From positions 412,661 to 476,660 of the forward strand of contig QDFQ01000002.1 of NCBI GenBank assembly GCA_003075315.1: a stretch of 64,000 nucleotides of DNA, read 5' to 3'. The stretch is from Arthrobacter sp. TPD3018 (lineage in GTDB: Bacteria > Pseudomonadota > Alphaproteobacteria > Sphingomonadales > Sphingomonadaceae). Of this stretch, positions 8,881-17,899 are shown in pieces. The notes under the pieces were generated by a model. That model was given only the letters and a program-made list of their open reading frames with translations. It was not told the origin of the DNA and did not search any database. A program made the position numbers and the translations under genes. Every line of letters begins with the position of its first letter. Position 1 is the first letter of the stretch.

Positions 8881-9849
8881 ATGCCATTGGACCGCCGCAC
8901 CCTGATCGCCGCCGGCTTGTCGCTCGCCGCAACGCCGCGCGTGGCACTCGCCGCTCCCGCCGTCAGCCGCTTCCCGATCTGGCCCGCGGCGCCGTCGGGC
9001 ATGCCGACGCCGCCGGTCGTCGACGCGTTCGTGTTGCGCGCACCCGAAGGTCCTGCCGACAATATCGCCTGGCCGCATGTCGCGACGCCGATGCTAACCG
9101 TCTGCCCTGCGACGAAGCCGACCGGCGCGGCGGTGCTGCTGATCCCCGGCGGTGGTTATGCCCGCGTCGCGGTGGGGCGCGAGCCGTCCGCCGTGGCGCG
9201 CTGGCTCGCGTCGCAAGGCGTCACCGCCTTCGACCTGCTCTATCGCCTGCCCCACGACAATTGGGCGGCAGGTCCCGACGCCCCGCTCCAGGATGCGCAG
9301 CGCGCGCTCCGCGTCATCCGTTCGCGCGCACGAGAGTGGGGCATCGACCCGACGAACATCGCCGCGATGGGCTTTTCGGCGGGCGGACACCTCGCCGCGC
9401 GCCTAGCATCACGGTCGGCGCTCAAGACCTACGCACCCGTAGACGCAATGGATACCCAACCAACCACGATCAAAACCGTCGGCCTGTTCTTCCCGGTCAT
9501 CACGATGACCGAGAGCTTCGCCCATGGTCAGTCGAAACGCGAACTGCTCGGGCGCGCGCCCGATGCCGCGACCGCAGCACGCTACTCCGCCGAGCTGAAT
9601 CTGCCCGCCGACATGCCGCCGACTTTTCTCGGCCATGCCGCCGACGATCCCGTCGTGCCGGTCGCCAACAGCATTGCCATGTTCCAGGCGGTGCACGCGC
9701 TGCCCCGCCCTGCGGAACTCCACATCGTCGAGACCGGCGGCCACGGCCCCCGACTGATCGGCCCCGATGGCAAGCCCCACCCGTGGCTCGCGCGCTTCGC
9801 GACCTTCGCCCACCGCCACGGCCTCAATATTCCCGGAGACGATGCATGA
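8881..9849 (+). CDS. Secreted alpha/beta-hydrolase, acetyl-esterase type
   Basis: This 322-residue protein has an N-terminal export signal (MPLDRRTLIAAGLSLAATP, Tat-like but with only part of the twin-arginine consensus). The alpha/beta-hydrolase core shows the oxyanion segment LLIPGGGYARV, the nucleophile elbow GFSAGGHLA, the acid in HAADDPVVPV and the histidine in ETGGHGP. Such BD-FAE/acetylxylan-esterase relatives deacetylate plant polysaccharides or their oligomers. It starts one base after the CE12 stop and overlaps the rhaM start by 4 bases. The substrate is not evident from sequence; pectin de-esterification is inferred from the operon. Confidence 0.85.
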   Translation: MPLDRRTLIAAGLSLAATPRVALAAPAVSRFPIWPAAPSGMPTPPVVDAFVLRAPEGPADNIAWPHVATPMLTVCPATKPTGAAVLLIPGGGYARVAVGREPSAVARWLASQGVTAFDLLYRLPHDNWAAGPDAPLQDAQRALRVIRSRAREWGIDPTNIAAMGFSAGGHLAARLASRSALKTYAPVDAMDTQPTTIKTVGLFFPVITMTESFAHGQSKRELLGRAPDAATAARYSAELNLPADMPPTFLGHAADDPVVPVANSIAMFQAVHALPRPAELHIVETGGHGPRLIGPDGKPHPWLARFATFAHRHGLNIPGDDA

Positions 9850-10163
9850 CCCAGCCGATCGCATTCCGCATGATGCTGAAGCCCGGCATGGCGGAGGAAT
9901 ATCGCCGCCGCCACGACGAAATCTGGCCCGACCTTGCCGAGGCCCTGCGCGAGGCGGGAATCCACGATTATTCGATCTTTCTCGACGAGGAGACGAATGC
10001 ACTCTTCGCCGTCCTAAGCTTGCACCCCGATGACAAGCGAGCTGAGCTTCCCGGTAAGCCGGTCATGCAGCGGTGGTGGGATTACATGGCCGACCTGATG
10101 GAGGTGCAGCCGGGCAACCGCCCGGTCGAAGCACCACTGACGCCGATGTTCCACTTCGCATGA
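9846..10163 (+). CDS. rhaM: L-rhamnose mutarotase
   Basis: This 105-residue protein interconverts the alpha and beta anomers of L-rhamnose. It starts MTQPIAFRMMLKPGMAEEYR and carries the family features HDEIWPDL (with the catalytic histidine), IHDYSIFLDEE and MQRWWDYMADLM. E. coli RhaM has 104 residues. Start ATG 9846 overlaps the upstream stop (ATGA), and its own stop overlaps the GH35 start in the same way. Its presence shows that free rhamnose is handled by this locus and that supply of the correct anomer to rhamnose dehydrogenase matters. Confidence 0.93.
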   Translation: MTQPIAFRMMLKPGMAEEYRRRHDEIWPDLAEALREAGIHDYSIFLDEETNALFAVLSLHPDDKRAELPGKPVMQRWWDYMADLMEVQPGNRPVEAPLTPMFHFA

Positions 10164-13114
10164 GCCTGGCCGCCGCCCTGCTGCTGGCCGGTGCCACCGC
10201 GCCCCAGGTCGCGCCGCCGACCGAGGTGCCGCGCGTCACCTTCGACAGCCGCTCGCTACGCATCGACGGCAAGCCGACGCTGATCTGGTCGAGCGAATTC
10301 CACCCCTTCCGCCTGCCCTCGCCCGATCTGTGGCGCGACATCCTGCAAAAGATGAAGGCCAGCGGCTTCAACACCGTCGCGATCTATATCGACTGGGGTT
10401 TTCACAGCCCGAAGAAAGGCGTCTACGACTTCACCGGCATCCGCGACGTTGAGCGCGTGCTGACCATGGCGCAGGAGGAAGGGCTCTATGTCATCACCCG
10501 CGCCGGGCCCTATGTGAATGCCGAGCTGTCGCGCGGCGGCTTTCCGGGCTGGCTGGTCAATCAGCCGGGCAAGGCGCGCACCGACGATCCCGAATATCTC
10601 GCGGCGGTCGACGAATGGCTCGACCGGATCAACCCGATTATCGCGCGTCATCAGCTAGGGCGGGGCGGCAGCGTCATCCTCCACCAGATCGAGAACGAAC
10701 TGGCGCTGACCACCCCCGCCCAGGGCCGCTACATGCAGCATCTGTACGACAAGGCCCGCGCCGACGGGATCACCGTGCCGATGTTCCACAACGACCAAGG
10801 CCGCAACGGCTATTGGGTGCCCAAGAGCTCCGACGTGCCGCTGACCGTGCCGGGGCCGCAGGAGCTCTACGCGTTCGACGGCTATCCCGGCGGCGTCTGT
10901 GGCGTCGACAACAAGCCAACCAAAGGAGCCCCTGCCCCCGACTGGGGTCTCTACGGCCCCGGCGGCGCGAAGGGCGGGGCCAGCGCCTCACCCAAGACGC
11001 CCGGCTTCATCGCCGAGTTCGGTGGCGGCTGGTTCGATTATTGGGGATCGAACGGCATGTATCCGTGCAACGCGATCCAGCGCGGCAGCGGATACCAGCG
11101 CGTGTTCTACGGCACCAATATCGCCAACGGCATCGCGATCCAGAGCATCTATATGGGCTATGGCGGCACCAGCTGGGGCTGGCTGCCCGCGCCGGTGGTC
11201 TACACGTCCTACGACTATGGCTCGGCGATCGACGAGGCGCGCAACCTGCGGCCCAAGGCACTGGAGCTGAAGCAGATCGGCCAGTTCCTGCAAGCGGTGC
11301 CCGATCTCGCCCGGCTGGAGAAGGCGTCACCGGTCGCGATCAGCGGCAGCGATGCGGTGCAGGTCTATCACGACCGCAATCCTGACACCGACGCGCGCCT
11401 GCTGTTCGTCGCGCCCAAGCCGTCCAACGCGACCGGCGATGCGCGCTTCACCATCACCGCCGACCTGCCCGATGGCCGCTACAGCTTCGCCAGCGAACTC
11501 CATGGCCGCGACGCCAAGCTGTTGGTCGCGGGGGTGAACCTCGAACGGCAGCGGCTGGTCTATTCGACCTCTGAATTGCAGACGACGATCCGCCACGGCG
11601 CGGAGGATGTCGCATTGTTCTACGGCCGGGCGGGCGAACCCGGCGAAACCGTGCTGCGCTATACGAGCGCGCCCAAGGTCACGGTGGTTGAAGGCGAGGT
11701 CGCGAATGCGTTCGACGCCGCGAAGGGCGACCTGCGCCTGACCTACACGCACAACGGCCTCGCCCGCGTGCGGATCGAGGGCGGCGGTCGTGCGCCGCTG
11801 CTGCTGCTGATCGGCGACATTGCGGCGGGACAGAGCTTCTTCCGGCAGGATGGCCTGCTGGAGCGTGGCCCCGCGCTCGTCCGTCACGCGACCGTGCGGG
11901 GCGGCACGCTCGACCTGACCGGCGATGTCGTGACGACCGCGCCGCTGGAAGTCTGGGGTCCGGTCCGCGCGATCCGCTGGAACGGGCAGGCGGTGCCCGT
12001 CACCCACTCGGGCAGCGACAGCCTGATCGCCAGACGCCCCCTGCCCGCACCGCAGCCGCTCCCCCTGCCCGACCTGACCGCGGCGACCTGGCGCTATGCC
12101 GAGGGTTCGCCGGAAGCCCGCCGCGACTTCGACGACTCTGCCTGGGCGACCGCAGGCTCGGCACGCAACGTCGCGACCATCCGCCCGCCGACCGGGCAGT
12201 CCAATCTCGGCGCGGACTCCTATGGCTTCCACGACGGCGACGTCTGGTATCGCGGGCGCTTCACCGGCTCTGCGGACGCGCAGACCGTGACCGTCCATTA
12301 CGGCGCGGGCGGTGCCGGCATGCTTCAGCTGTTCCTCGACGGCCAGTTGGTCGGCCAGCACGAGCTGGCGGGCGGCCTGCCCCGGCCGATCACCACCGGC
12401 GTCGCGGATTTCACCCTGCCCCGGGAGGCACAGGCCCCGGGCGAGCATGTGCTGGCGGCGATGGTGCGGGTGAACGGCCACAACTGGGACCTCGACGTCG
12501 ACGACGCACACAAGGAACCGCGCGGGCTGATCTCCGTCTCGCTCGCGCGGCCGGGCGGCGACAGCTTTGCCGTGCCGATCACGTGGAAGATCCAGGGCCG
12601 CGCGGGCGGCGAAGATCTTAAGGACGTCGCGCGCGGCCCCAGCAACAATGGCGGTCTGTATGGCGAGCGCATGGGCTGGACACTGCCGGGCTTCCCCGAC
12701 GGCGCATGGCCGTCGCTCAAGCTGGCGGAAGCCAGGCCTTATGCCGGTACCAGCTGGTATCGCACCGACTTCGCTTTGTCCGTTCCCAGGGGCGATGACG
12801 CGACCATCGGCGTCCAGATCGGCGACGCGACGACGCCGCGCTCGCCCGGTCGCTACCGTGTGCTGATCTTCGTCAACGGCTGGAACATGGGCCAGTTCGT
12901 CGCCAATGTCGGGCCGCAGCGCGTGTTCCCGATCCCGGACGGCATCCTGCACCATCGTGGCCGCAATACGCTTACGCTCGCCGTCACCAGCGACGGTGCG
13001 CCCGGCAACGCGATCGAGCCGGTCCGGCTCGTCACCCTCCATCACGCGCGCGGCGGCGTCGCGGTCACTGACGTGGCCGCCCCCGCCTATCGCGACCTGT
13101 ATCCCACCCATTGA
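10160..13114 (+). CDS. Secreted GH35 beta-galactosidase
   Basis: The 984-residue protein has a short signal peptide and a GH35 TIM barrel beginning at IDGKPTLIWSSEFHPFRLPS. The acid/base glutamate lies in HQIENELAL (about residue 178) and the nucleophile in IAEFGGGWFDYWG (about residue 286). C-terminal beta-sandwich, galactose-binding-like regions follow, including WYRGRFTGSAD and SWYRTDFALS. It should trim beta-linked galactose from the galactan or arabinogalactan side chains of RG-I outside the cytoplasm. ATG 10160 overlaps the rhaM stop; the reading frame upstream of it lies inside rhaM and is not used. GH35 exo-galactosidase is clear; the polymer is inferred. Confidence 0.9.
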   Translation: MSLAAALLLAGATAPQVAPPTEVPRVTFDSRSLRIDGKPTLIWSSEFHPFRLPSPDLWRDILQKMKASGFNTVAIYIDWGFHSPKKGVYDFTGIRDVERVLTMAQEEGLYVITRAGPYVNAELSRGGFPGWLVNQPGKARTDDPEYLAAVDEWLDRINPIIARHQLGRGGSVILHQIENELALTTPAQGRYMQHLYDKARADGITVPMFHNDQGRNGYWVPKSSDVPLTVPGPQELYAFDGYPGGVCGVDNKPTKGAPAPDWGLYGPGGAKGGASASPKTPGFIAEFGGGWFDYWGSNGMYPCNAIQRGSGYQRVFYGTNIANGIAIQSIYMGYGGTSWGWLPAPVVYTSYDYGSAIDEARNLRPKALELKQIGQFLQAVPDLARLEKASPVAISGSDAVQVYHDRNPDTDARLLFVAPKPSNATGDARFTITADLPDGRYSFASELHGRDAKLLVAGVNLERQRLVYSTSELQTTIRHGAEDVALFYGRAGEPGETVLRYTSAPKVTVVEGEVANAFDAAKGDLRLTYTHNGLARVRIEGGGRAPLLLLIGDIAAGQSFFRQDGLLERGPALVRHATVRGGTLDLTGDVVTTAPLEVWGPVRAIRWNGQAVPVTHSGSDSLIARRPLPAPQPLPLPDLTAATWRYAEGSPEARRDFDDSAWATAGSARNVATIRPPTGQSNLGADSYGFHDGDVWYRGRFTGSADAQTVTVHYGAGGAGMLQLFLDGQLVGQHELAGGLPRPITTGVADFTLPREAQAPGEHVLAAMVRVNGHNWDLDVDDAHKEPRGLISVSLARPGGDSFAVPITWKIQGRAGGEDLKDVARGPSNNGGLYGERMGWTLPGFPDGAWPSLKLAEARPYAGTSWYRTDFALSVPRGDDATIGVQIGDATTPRSPGRYRVLIFVNGWNMGQFVANVGPQRVFPIPDGILHHRGRNTLTLAVTSDGAPGNAIEPVRLVTLHHARGGVAVTDVAAPAYRDLYPTH

Positions 13115-13133
13115 TCCTTCGGAGACTATTCCC

Positions 13134-14246
13134 GTGGCAGCCCTCAATCACGACATCCCCCGCGCCGAGGTGACCGCGCAGATCGCCAAGCTGATCGACA
13201 ACCTCGTCAACATCAAGGACGAGACCGGCGAGTTCCTGCTCCGGCTGGAGGATGGTCGCATCATCGACACCAAGGGATGGAACGACTGGGAATGGACCCA
13301 CGGCATCGGTCTGTTCGGCCTGTACCGCTATTGGGAGCAGACCGGCGACGAGGCCGCCTGGGACGTGATGCTGAAATGGTTCGAGGACCGCTTCGCCGCG
13401 GGCACGCCGACCAAGAATATCAACACCATGTCGCCCTTCCTGACGCTCGCCAACCTCTACGAACAAACCGGCGACCAGACCTACCTGCCCTATCTCGACA
13501 TTTGGGCAGAGTGGCTGATGGCCGACGATGGCCTGCCCAAGACCGAAGAGGGCGGATTCCAGCATATCGTCTTCAACGACGAGAATCCGCAGGAAATGTG
13601 GGACGACACGCTGATGATGAGCGTGCTGCCCTTGGCCCGCATCGGCCAAATCCTCGATCGACCGCACTATATCGAAGAGGCCAAGCGCCAGTTCCTCATC
13701 CACATCAAATATCTGTTCGATCGCCAGACCGGACTCTGGTATCACGGCTGGACCTTCGACGGCCGCCACAATTTCGCGGGCGCGCTGTGGGCGCGCGGCA
13801 ATTGCTGGGTGACGATCGCGATCCCCGAGATCATCGAGATGCTCGACCTCGAACCGGGCGATGCCTTCCGCACCTTCCTGATCGATACGCTCGCCTCGCA
13901 GGTGAAGACGCTCGCTGAACATCAGGACGAGAGCGGGTTGTGGCACACGCTGATCGTCGATCCGACCAGCTATCTCGAAGCATCGGCGACCGCCGGTTTC
14001 GCCTATGGCATTCTGAAGGCCGTACGGAAAGGATACCTGCCACGCCATTACGAAGCGGTCGGCATCAAGGCGATCCGCGCGGTTCTTGCCAATATCGATG
14101 ACAAGGGCGAATTGAAGCAGGTCAGCTTCGGCACGGCGATGGGCGACACGATGCAGTTCTATAAGGACATCGCCCTCACCTCGATGCCCTATGGCCAGAG
14201 CCTTGCGATCTGCGCGCTCGGCGAATTTCTGCGGACCTACATCTGA
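13134..14246 (+). CDS. Cytoplasmic GH105 unsaturated rhamnogalacturonyl hydrolase
   Basis: This 370-residue enzyme hydrolyses the unsaturated galacturonyl-rhamnose disaccharides produced by rhamnogalacturonan lyases, releasing rhamnose and 5-keto-4-deoxyuronate. Family marks are WEWTHGIGLFGLYRYWE, the catalytic aspartate in MWDDTLMMSVLPLARIG, WYHGWTFDGRHNFAGALWARGN and SYLEASATAGFAYGI. No signal peptide is present, so it works in the cytoplasm like B. subtilis YteR. The chosen start is GTG 13134, with GGAG 9 bases upstream, 19 bases after the GH35 stop. The next gene, a symporter, begins inside its stop codon. Confidence 0.93.
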   Translation: MAALNHDIPRAEVTAQIAKLIDNLVNIKDETGEFLLRLEDGRIIDTKGWNDWEWTHGIGLFGLYRYWEQTGDEAAWDVMLKWFEDRFAAGTPTKNINTMSPFLTLANLYEQTGDQTYLPYLDIWAEWLMADDGLPKTEEGGFQHIVFNDENPQEMWDDTLMMSVLPLARIGQILDRPHYIEEAKRQFLIHIKYLFDRQTGLWYHGWTFDGRHNFAGALWARGNCWVTIAIPEIIEMLDLEPGDAFRTFLIDTLASQVKTLAEHQDESGLWHTLIVDPTSYLEASATAGFAYGILKAVRKGYLPRHYEAVGIKAIRAVLANIDDKGELKQVSFGTAMGDTMQFYKDIALTSMPYGQSLAICALGEFLRTYI

Positions 14247-15748
14247 TGTCCACCGCCGCCATCACCCCCGCCCGTCCGGTCCGCTGGTATAATTTCGCGG
14301 CCTATGGATCGAACGACATCCTCGGCGCCGGGTCGATGGCGGTCATCAGCACCTGGGTGCTGTTCTTCTACACCACCTTTTGCGGCCTGTCGGCGGCGCA
14401 GGCGACGCTGATCTTCGGCATTGCCCGCGTGCTCGACGCGGTGGCGAGCCCGACCATCGGCTATATCTCCGACCGCTTCGGCGACACCTGGGCGGGCCGC
14501 AAATTCGGGCGACGGCGGGCGTTCATCCTCGCCGCCATCCCGCTGCTGCCGTCCTTTGCGATCATGTGGGTGTCAGGCCAGAGCTTCTGGTTCTACCTCG
14601 TCACCTATGTTCTGTTCGAGCTGGTCTATGCGCTTGAGATCATCCCTTACGAAACGCTCGCCGCCGAAATGGCGAGCGATTACCGCAGCAAGGCGAAGTT
14701 CGCCGGCTGGCGCATCATGTGCGGCCAGATTTCCGCGATCCTCGCCGCGATCCTGCCCGGCCGGCTGATCGAGCATCTCGGCAAGGATTCGCCCGACACC
14801 TACCTCTACATGGGCATCCTGTTTGCCGTGCTGTTCATGGGTGCCGCGACGCTGCTGTATCTGTTCAGCTGGGAACGCCCGCGTTCGGCTGAGACCGCGG
14901 CCCTCGCCCGCGAAAAGATGACGCCGACCGCCGCGATCCGCGACCTCTACCGCAACCTGTTCTCGACGCTCCGCATACGCGCGTTCCGCCTGCATCTCGG
15001 CATGTATCTCGGCGGCTATATCAGCCAGGACATCTTCAACGCCGCCTTCGCCTATTTCGTCGTCTTCGCATTGGGCGGCACGACGCTGGCGGTGTCGAAC
15101 CTCGCCGGCCTCACCTATGCGGTCCAGACGGTCGCGGTCCTGCTCGCGATCAACTTCGCGCTGCGCGCGTCCCCAGCGCTCGCCTATCGCATTGCTGGGG
15201 TCAGCTTCGCGATCGGCGTGCTGATCTTCCTGGGGCTATGGTGGAGCGGCCATGGCGCCAGCGGCTGGATCTTCGCGATCCCCGTCGTCTTCGCCGGATT
15301 GGGCCGCGGCGCGCTCAACTACATCCCCTGGGCGACGTACAATTTCATGGCGGACGTCGACGAAATCGTCACCGGCCGCCGCCGCGAGGGCGCCTTCGCC
15401 GGCGTCATGACCTTCGTGCGCAAGATGTCGCAGGCGATCGCGCTGATCGCGGTCGGGCAAATATTGCAGCTGTCGGGCTTTGTCGCCGGGGCAACGAGTC
15501 AGTCGTCGGTCACCGTCCACGCGATCGTCGCGGTGATGATCGGCGGCACGCTCGCCATCCTCGCCTTCGGCCTATGGGTGTCGCTGCGCTTCCGCCTCGA
15601 TCCCACCACCCATGCCGTGCTGATGGACGAGATCGAACGGCTGCGCGCCGGTGCCACGACGCCCGCCACCCCGCAGAGCGGCGCGATCGTCGAGGACCTG
15701 TCGGGCTGGCGGTACGACCAATTGTGGGGCCGCAACCCGGTCCTCTGA
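14246..15748 (+). CDS. GPH-type sugar:cation symporter, probable RG-I oligosaccharide importer
   Basis: The 500-residue protein has about 12 hydrophobic segments and the loop FGDTWAGRKFGRRRAF after helix 2, typical of the glycoside-pentoside-hexuronide branch of the MFS (MelB relatives). Its ATG shares one base with the GH105 stop codon, which points strongly to transport of the GH105 substrate, an unsaturated galacturonyl-rhamnose disaccharide, or of a closely related sugar. It is the last gene of the rightward operon and converges on the PL11 gene. Transport substrate is inferred from context only. Confidence 0.88.
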   Translation: MSTAAITPARPVRWYNFAAYGSNDILGAGSMAVISTWVLFFYTTFCGLSAAQATLIFGIARVLDAVASPTIGYISDRFGDTWAGRKFGRRRAFILAAIPLLPSFAIMWVSGQSFWFYLVTYVLFELVYALEIIPYETLAAEMASDYRSKAKFAGWRIMCGQISAILAAILPGRLIEHLGKDSPDTYLYMGILFAVLFMGAATLLYLFSWERPRSAETAALAREKMTPTAAIRDLYRNLFSTLRIRAFRLHLGMYLGGYISQDIFNAAFAYFVVFALGGTTLAVSNLAGLTYAVQTVAVLLAINFALRASPALAYRIAGVSFAIGVLIFLGLWWSGHGASGWIFAIPVVFAGLGRGALNYIPWATYNFMADVDEIVTGRRREGAFAGVMTFVRKMSQAIALIAVGQILQLSGFVAGATSQSSVTVHAIVAVMIGGTLAILAFGLWVSLRFRLDPTTHAVLMDEIERLRAGATTPATPQSGAIVEDLSGWRYDQLWGRNPVL

Positions 15749-15766
15749 CCGGGCTGCGCCGTCCGC

Positions 15767-17695
15767 TCACTCAGGTGTATCGGACGCCTTGGTCATGCCG
15801 AGGTAGAAGCCGGTATGCGGCGGCTGGTTATAGGCCGTGTTCTGCCATGCGATGCCGGCGCGATAGACCGGGTCCTGCAACAATGTGGTGATCCGGTGCG
15901 TCGTCGGCCACGGCGTCGTATAGATGCGCAGCTCGCGATTGTCGGCGCTGCGCCACACCACCTCTTCGCGCCAGTCGCCGATCAGGTCGGCTTGTAGCGC
16001 TGGCGTCGCCTTGGTCCCGTTGTTCGACGCCGCACCCTCGGCGACCAGCAGCGGCTCGGCCTTGCCCGTCTTCCAGTTCCATTTCGAGATGGTCGTCCCG
16101 TCGAGCAGTTCGCGGAGCAGATCGCCGTCCCACCAGATCGCGAAGTTGGTCGGCTTCGGATGCGGCCCGATTGCCTTGCCGTGAACGTCGTACAGGTCGG
16201 GCTGGTTCGCCCCCCACATTTCCTCGCCGACATAACGCGGGTCGATATCGGCGCTGAGGCCGCGGCCGGTGTCCGTCTTGGCGGGCTTGGTCCACAGGAT
16301 CTCGCCGGTCCGAGCATCAAGCAAAGCCGATCCGATACCGCCATTGTGCGCAATCTGTTCGTGGACGCCGAACTTCTCCAGTCCCGGGCGCGACGGATCG
16401 AGGTCTCCGACATGCATCGTGTCGCCATGGTAGAGCGGCTGCGTCCACAGCCCCTTGCCATCGGCGCTGATCGCCATCGATCCGTAGATCACCTCGTCAC
16501 GCCCATCGCCGTTGACATCGGCAATGCTCAACTGATGATTGCCGCGATCGGCGTAATCCGCGTTGCCCGGCTGGTTCGTGTCGAACAGCCAGCGTTCGGT
16601 CAGCTTGCCGTTCCGATAGTCCCACGCCGCAATCGCGGTGCGCGCATAATAGCCGCGGCCGAAGATCATGCTCGGGTGCCGCCCGTCGAGATAGGCGACC
16701 CCGGCCAGAAACCGGTCGACGCGGTTGCCATAGGCATCACCCCACAGCTTCGCCATCTCGGCAAAGCCGGGATCGTTGCGGGGGCCCCGCGGCGGATCAT
16801 AAGGCGCGGTGGCCAGCGCCTTGCCCGTACGCCCGTCGAACACGGTCAGATATTCCGGCCCGGTCAGGATACGCCCGGCGAGCTTCGCCACCATGCGCCC
16901 GTCAGCGGTGACATGCGCGCCGGTCTTGTCCGCCTGCGGCACCTCTCCGTCATGCTGGCGCCAGTCGGCCTTTGCGTCGCCGATGACGGTGCCCAGGCCA
17001 TCGACCGTGCCGTCGGCGGTTTTCATCGCCACTTCGGCGCGGCCGTCGCCATCGAAATCCTGCACCAGAAATTGCGTGTAATGCGCACCCGCTCGGATGT
17101 TGCGACCCAGATCGATCCGCCACAGCCGTTTACCGCCCAGCGTATAACCGTCGAGGTAGACGGGCCCGGTGTAGCCGCCCTGGCTGTTATCGTGGCTATT
17201 GGTCGGGTCCCATTTCAGCACCAGATCGGGCTGACCATCGCCGTCCAGGTCGCCCATGCCGACGTCGTTCGCCGTATAGCTATACGCCTCGCCATCCGGC
17301 GTCGTGCCGCCCGCAGGGGGATCGAGCGGGATCGACCAATAGCCCTTGGTCCAGACCGGCACCAACGGCGTCATCGCGCCCGCCGTGCCTGGCGCGATCA
17401 TCCGCACCGCATAGCGGCTGGCGGGCGTGCCGTCGGGATCACGGAAGTTGGTCGTTTGCGTGATGGGTGCAGGGCTTACCTTGCGTCCGTCGCGATAGAC
17501 GTCGAACCCGACGCCTTTGGGATCGGACGACAGCGATCGCCAGTCGATCAGCACGCCACCGCCCTCCGCCGGCACCGCCACGACACCGCGGTCCAGTCGC
17601 TCCGCCTGCCGCGCCGGATCCTGCGCCGATGCGGCGCCACTTGCCGCCAGCAGCACCCAGCTCGCCAGCCCGCCCAGCCACGTCTGTCGTCCCAT
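15767..17695 (-). CDS. Secreted PL11 rhamnogalacturonan endolyase
   Basis: This 642-residue enzyme cleaves the RG-I backbone by beta-elimination, leaving unsaturated galacturonate ends. A signal peptide ends about residue 24 (SGAASAQD). An N-terminal fibronectin-like segment (VLIDWRSLSSDPKGVGFDVYRDG) is followed by an eight-bladed propeller with Ca-binding DxDGDG repeats (MGDLDGDGQPDLVLKWD, VQDFDGDGRAEVAMKTADG, IADVNGDGRDEVIYG), matching B. subtilis YesW/YesX. The start has GGGGAGAG upstream. It is transcribed alone and divergently from the TonB-dependent receptor, sharing a control region with a large palindrome. Confidence 0.93.
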   Translation of the reverse strand: MGRQTWLGGLASWVLLAASGAASAQDPARQAERLDRGVVAVPAEGGGVLIDWRSLSSDPKGVGFDVYRDGRKVSPAPITQTTNFRDPDGTPASRYAVRMIAPGTAGAMTPLVPVWTKGYWSIPLDPPAGGTTPDGEAYSYTANDVGMGDLDGDGQPDLVLKWDPTNSHDNSQGGYTGPVYLDGYTLGGKRLWRIDLGRNIRAGAHYTQFLVQDFDGDGRAEVAMKTADGTVDGLGTVIGDAKADWRQHDGEVPQADKTGAHVTADGRMVAKLAGRILTGPEYLTVFDGRTGKALATAPYDPPRGPRNDPGFAEMAKLWGDAYGNRVDRFLAGVAYLDGRHPSMIFGRGYYARTAIAAWDYRNGKLTERWLFDTNQPGNADYADRGNHQLSIADVNGDGRDEVIYGSMAISADGKGLWTQPLYHGDTMHVGDLDPSRPGLEKFGVHEQIAHNGGIGSALLDARTGEILWTKPAKTDTGRGLSADIDPRYVGEEMWGANQPDLYDVHGKAIGPHPKPTNFAIWWDGDLLRELLDGTTISKWNWKTGKAEPLLVAEGAASNNGTKATPALQADLIGDWREEVVWRSADNRELRIYTTPWPTTHRITTLLQDPVYRAGIAWQNTAYNQPPHTGFYLGMTKASDTPE

Positions 17696-17772
17696 CGCAT
17701 CTCTCCCCAGGCTTCAAAGCCCTGTCGTTACCGCCGCGAAAGAGCGGCTTGGGGCAATCATAACAATCCTTC

Positions 17773-17804
17773 GTGGAATTCCAATCTATACGATTGCATT
17801 CCAC
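17773..17804. promoter_or_regulatory. Large palindromic operator between PL11 and the TonB receptor
   Basis: The divergent gap holds nested inverted repeats: GTGGAAT (17773-17779) with ATTCCAC (17798-17804), and inside them CAATC (17782-17786) with GATTG (17792-17796) around TATAC. A perfect TGGAATTCCA lies at 17774-17783. Its position between two RG-I genes suggests joint control by one regulator; TGGAA/TTCCA half-sites are typical of IclR-family operators. Which local regulator, IclR or LacI, binds here cannot be told from the sequence. Confidence 0.55.
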
Positions 17805-17899
17805 ATTGTGGTCATGTACACGGGTTGTCGAGAATGGGGCTCCATCGCCGCCAACCCGCGCAGATCGGGGGCAAGCATGGACGCACGAGGGAGGATGAC

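Noticed and set aside
11327..13147. 606-codon minus-strand frame opposite the GH35 gene
   Set aside because: It is a shadow of GH35 with no recognisable domain and no ribosome site.
16160..17899. Long open frame running upstream of the TonB receptor on the plus strand
   Set aside because: It lies opposite the well-conserved PL11 gene, gives low-complexity Arg/Ala/Gly-rich translation and lacks a signal peptide; the receptor has its own ribosome site and signal peptide at 17900.
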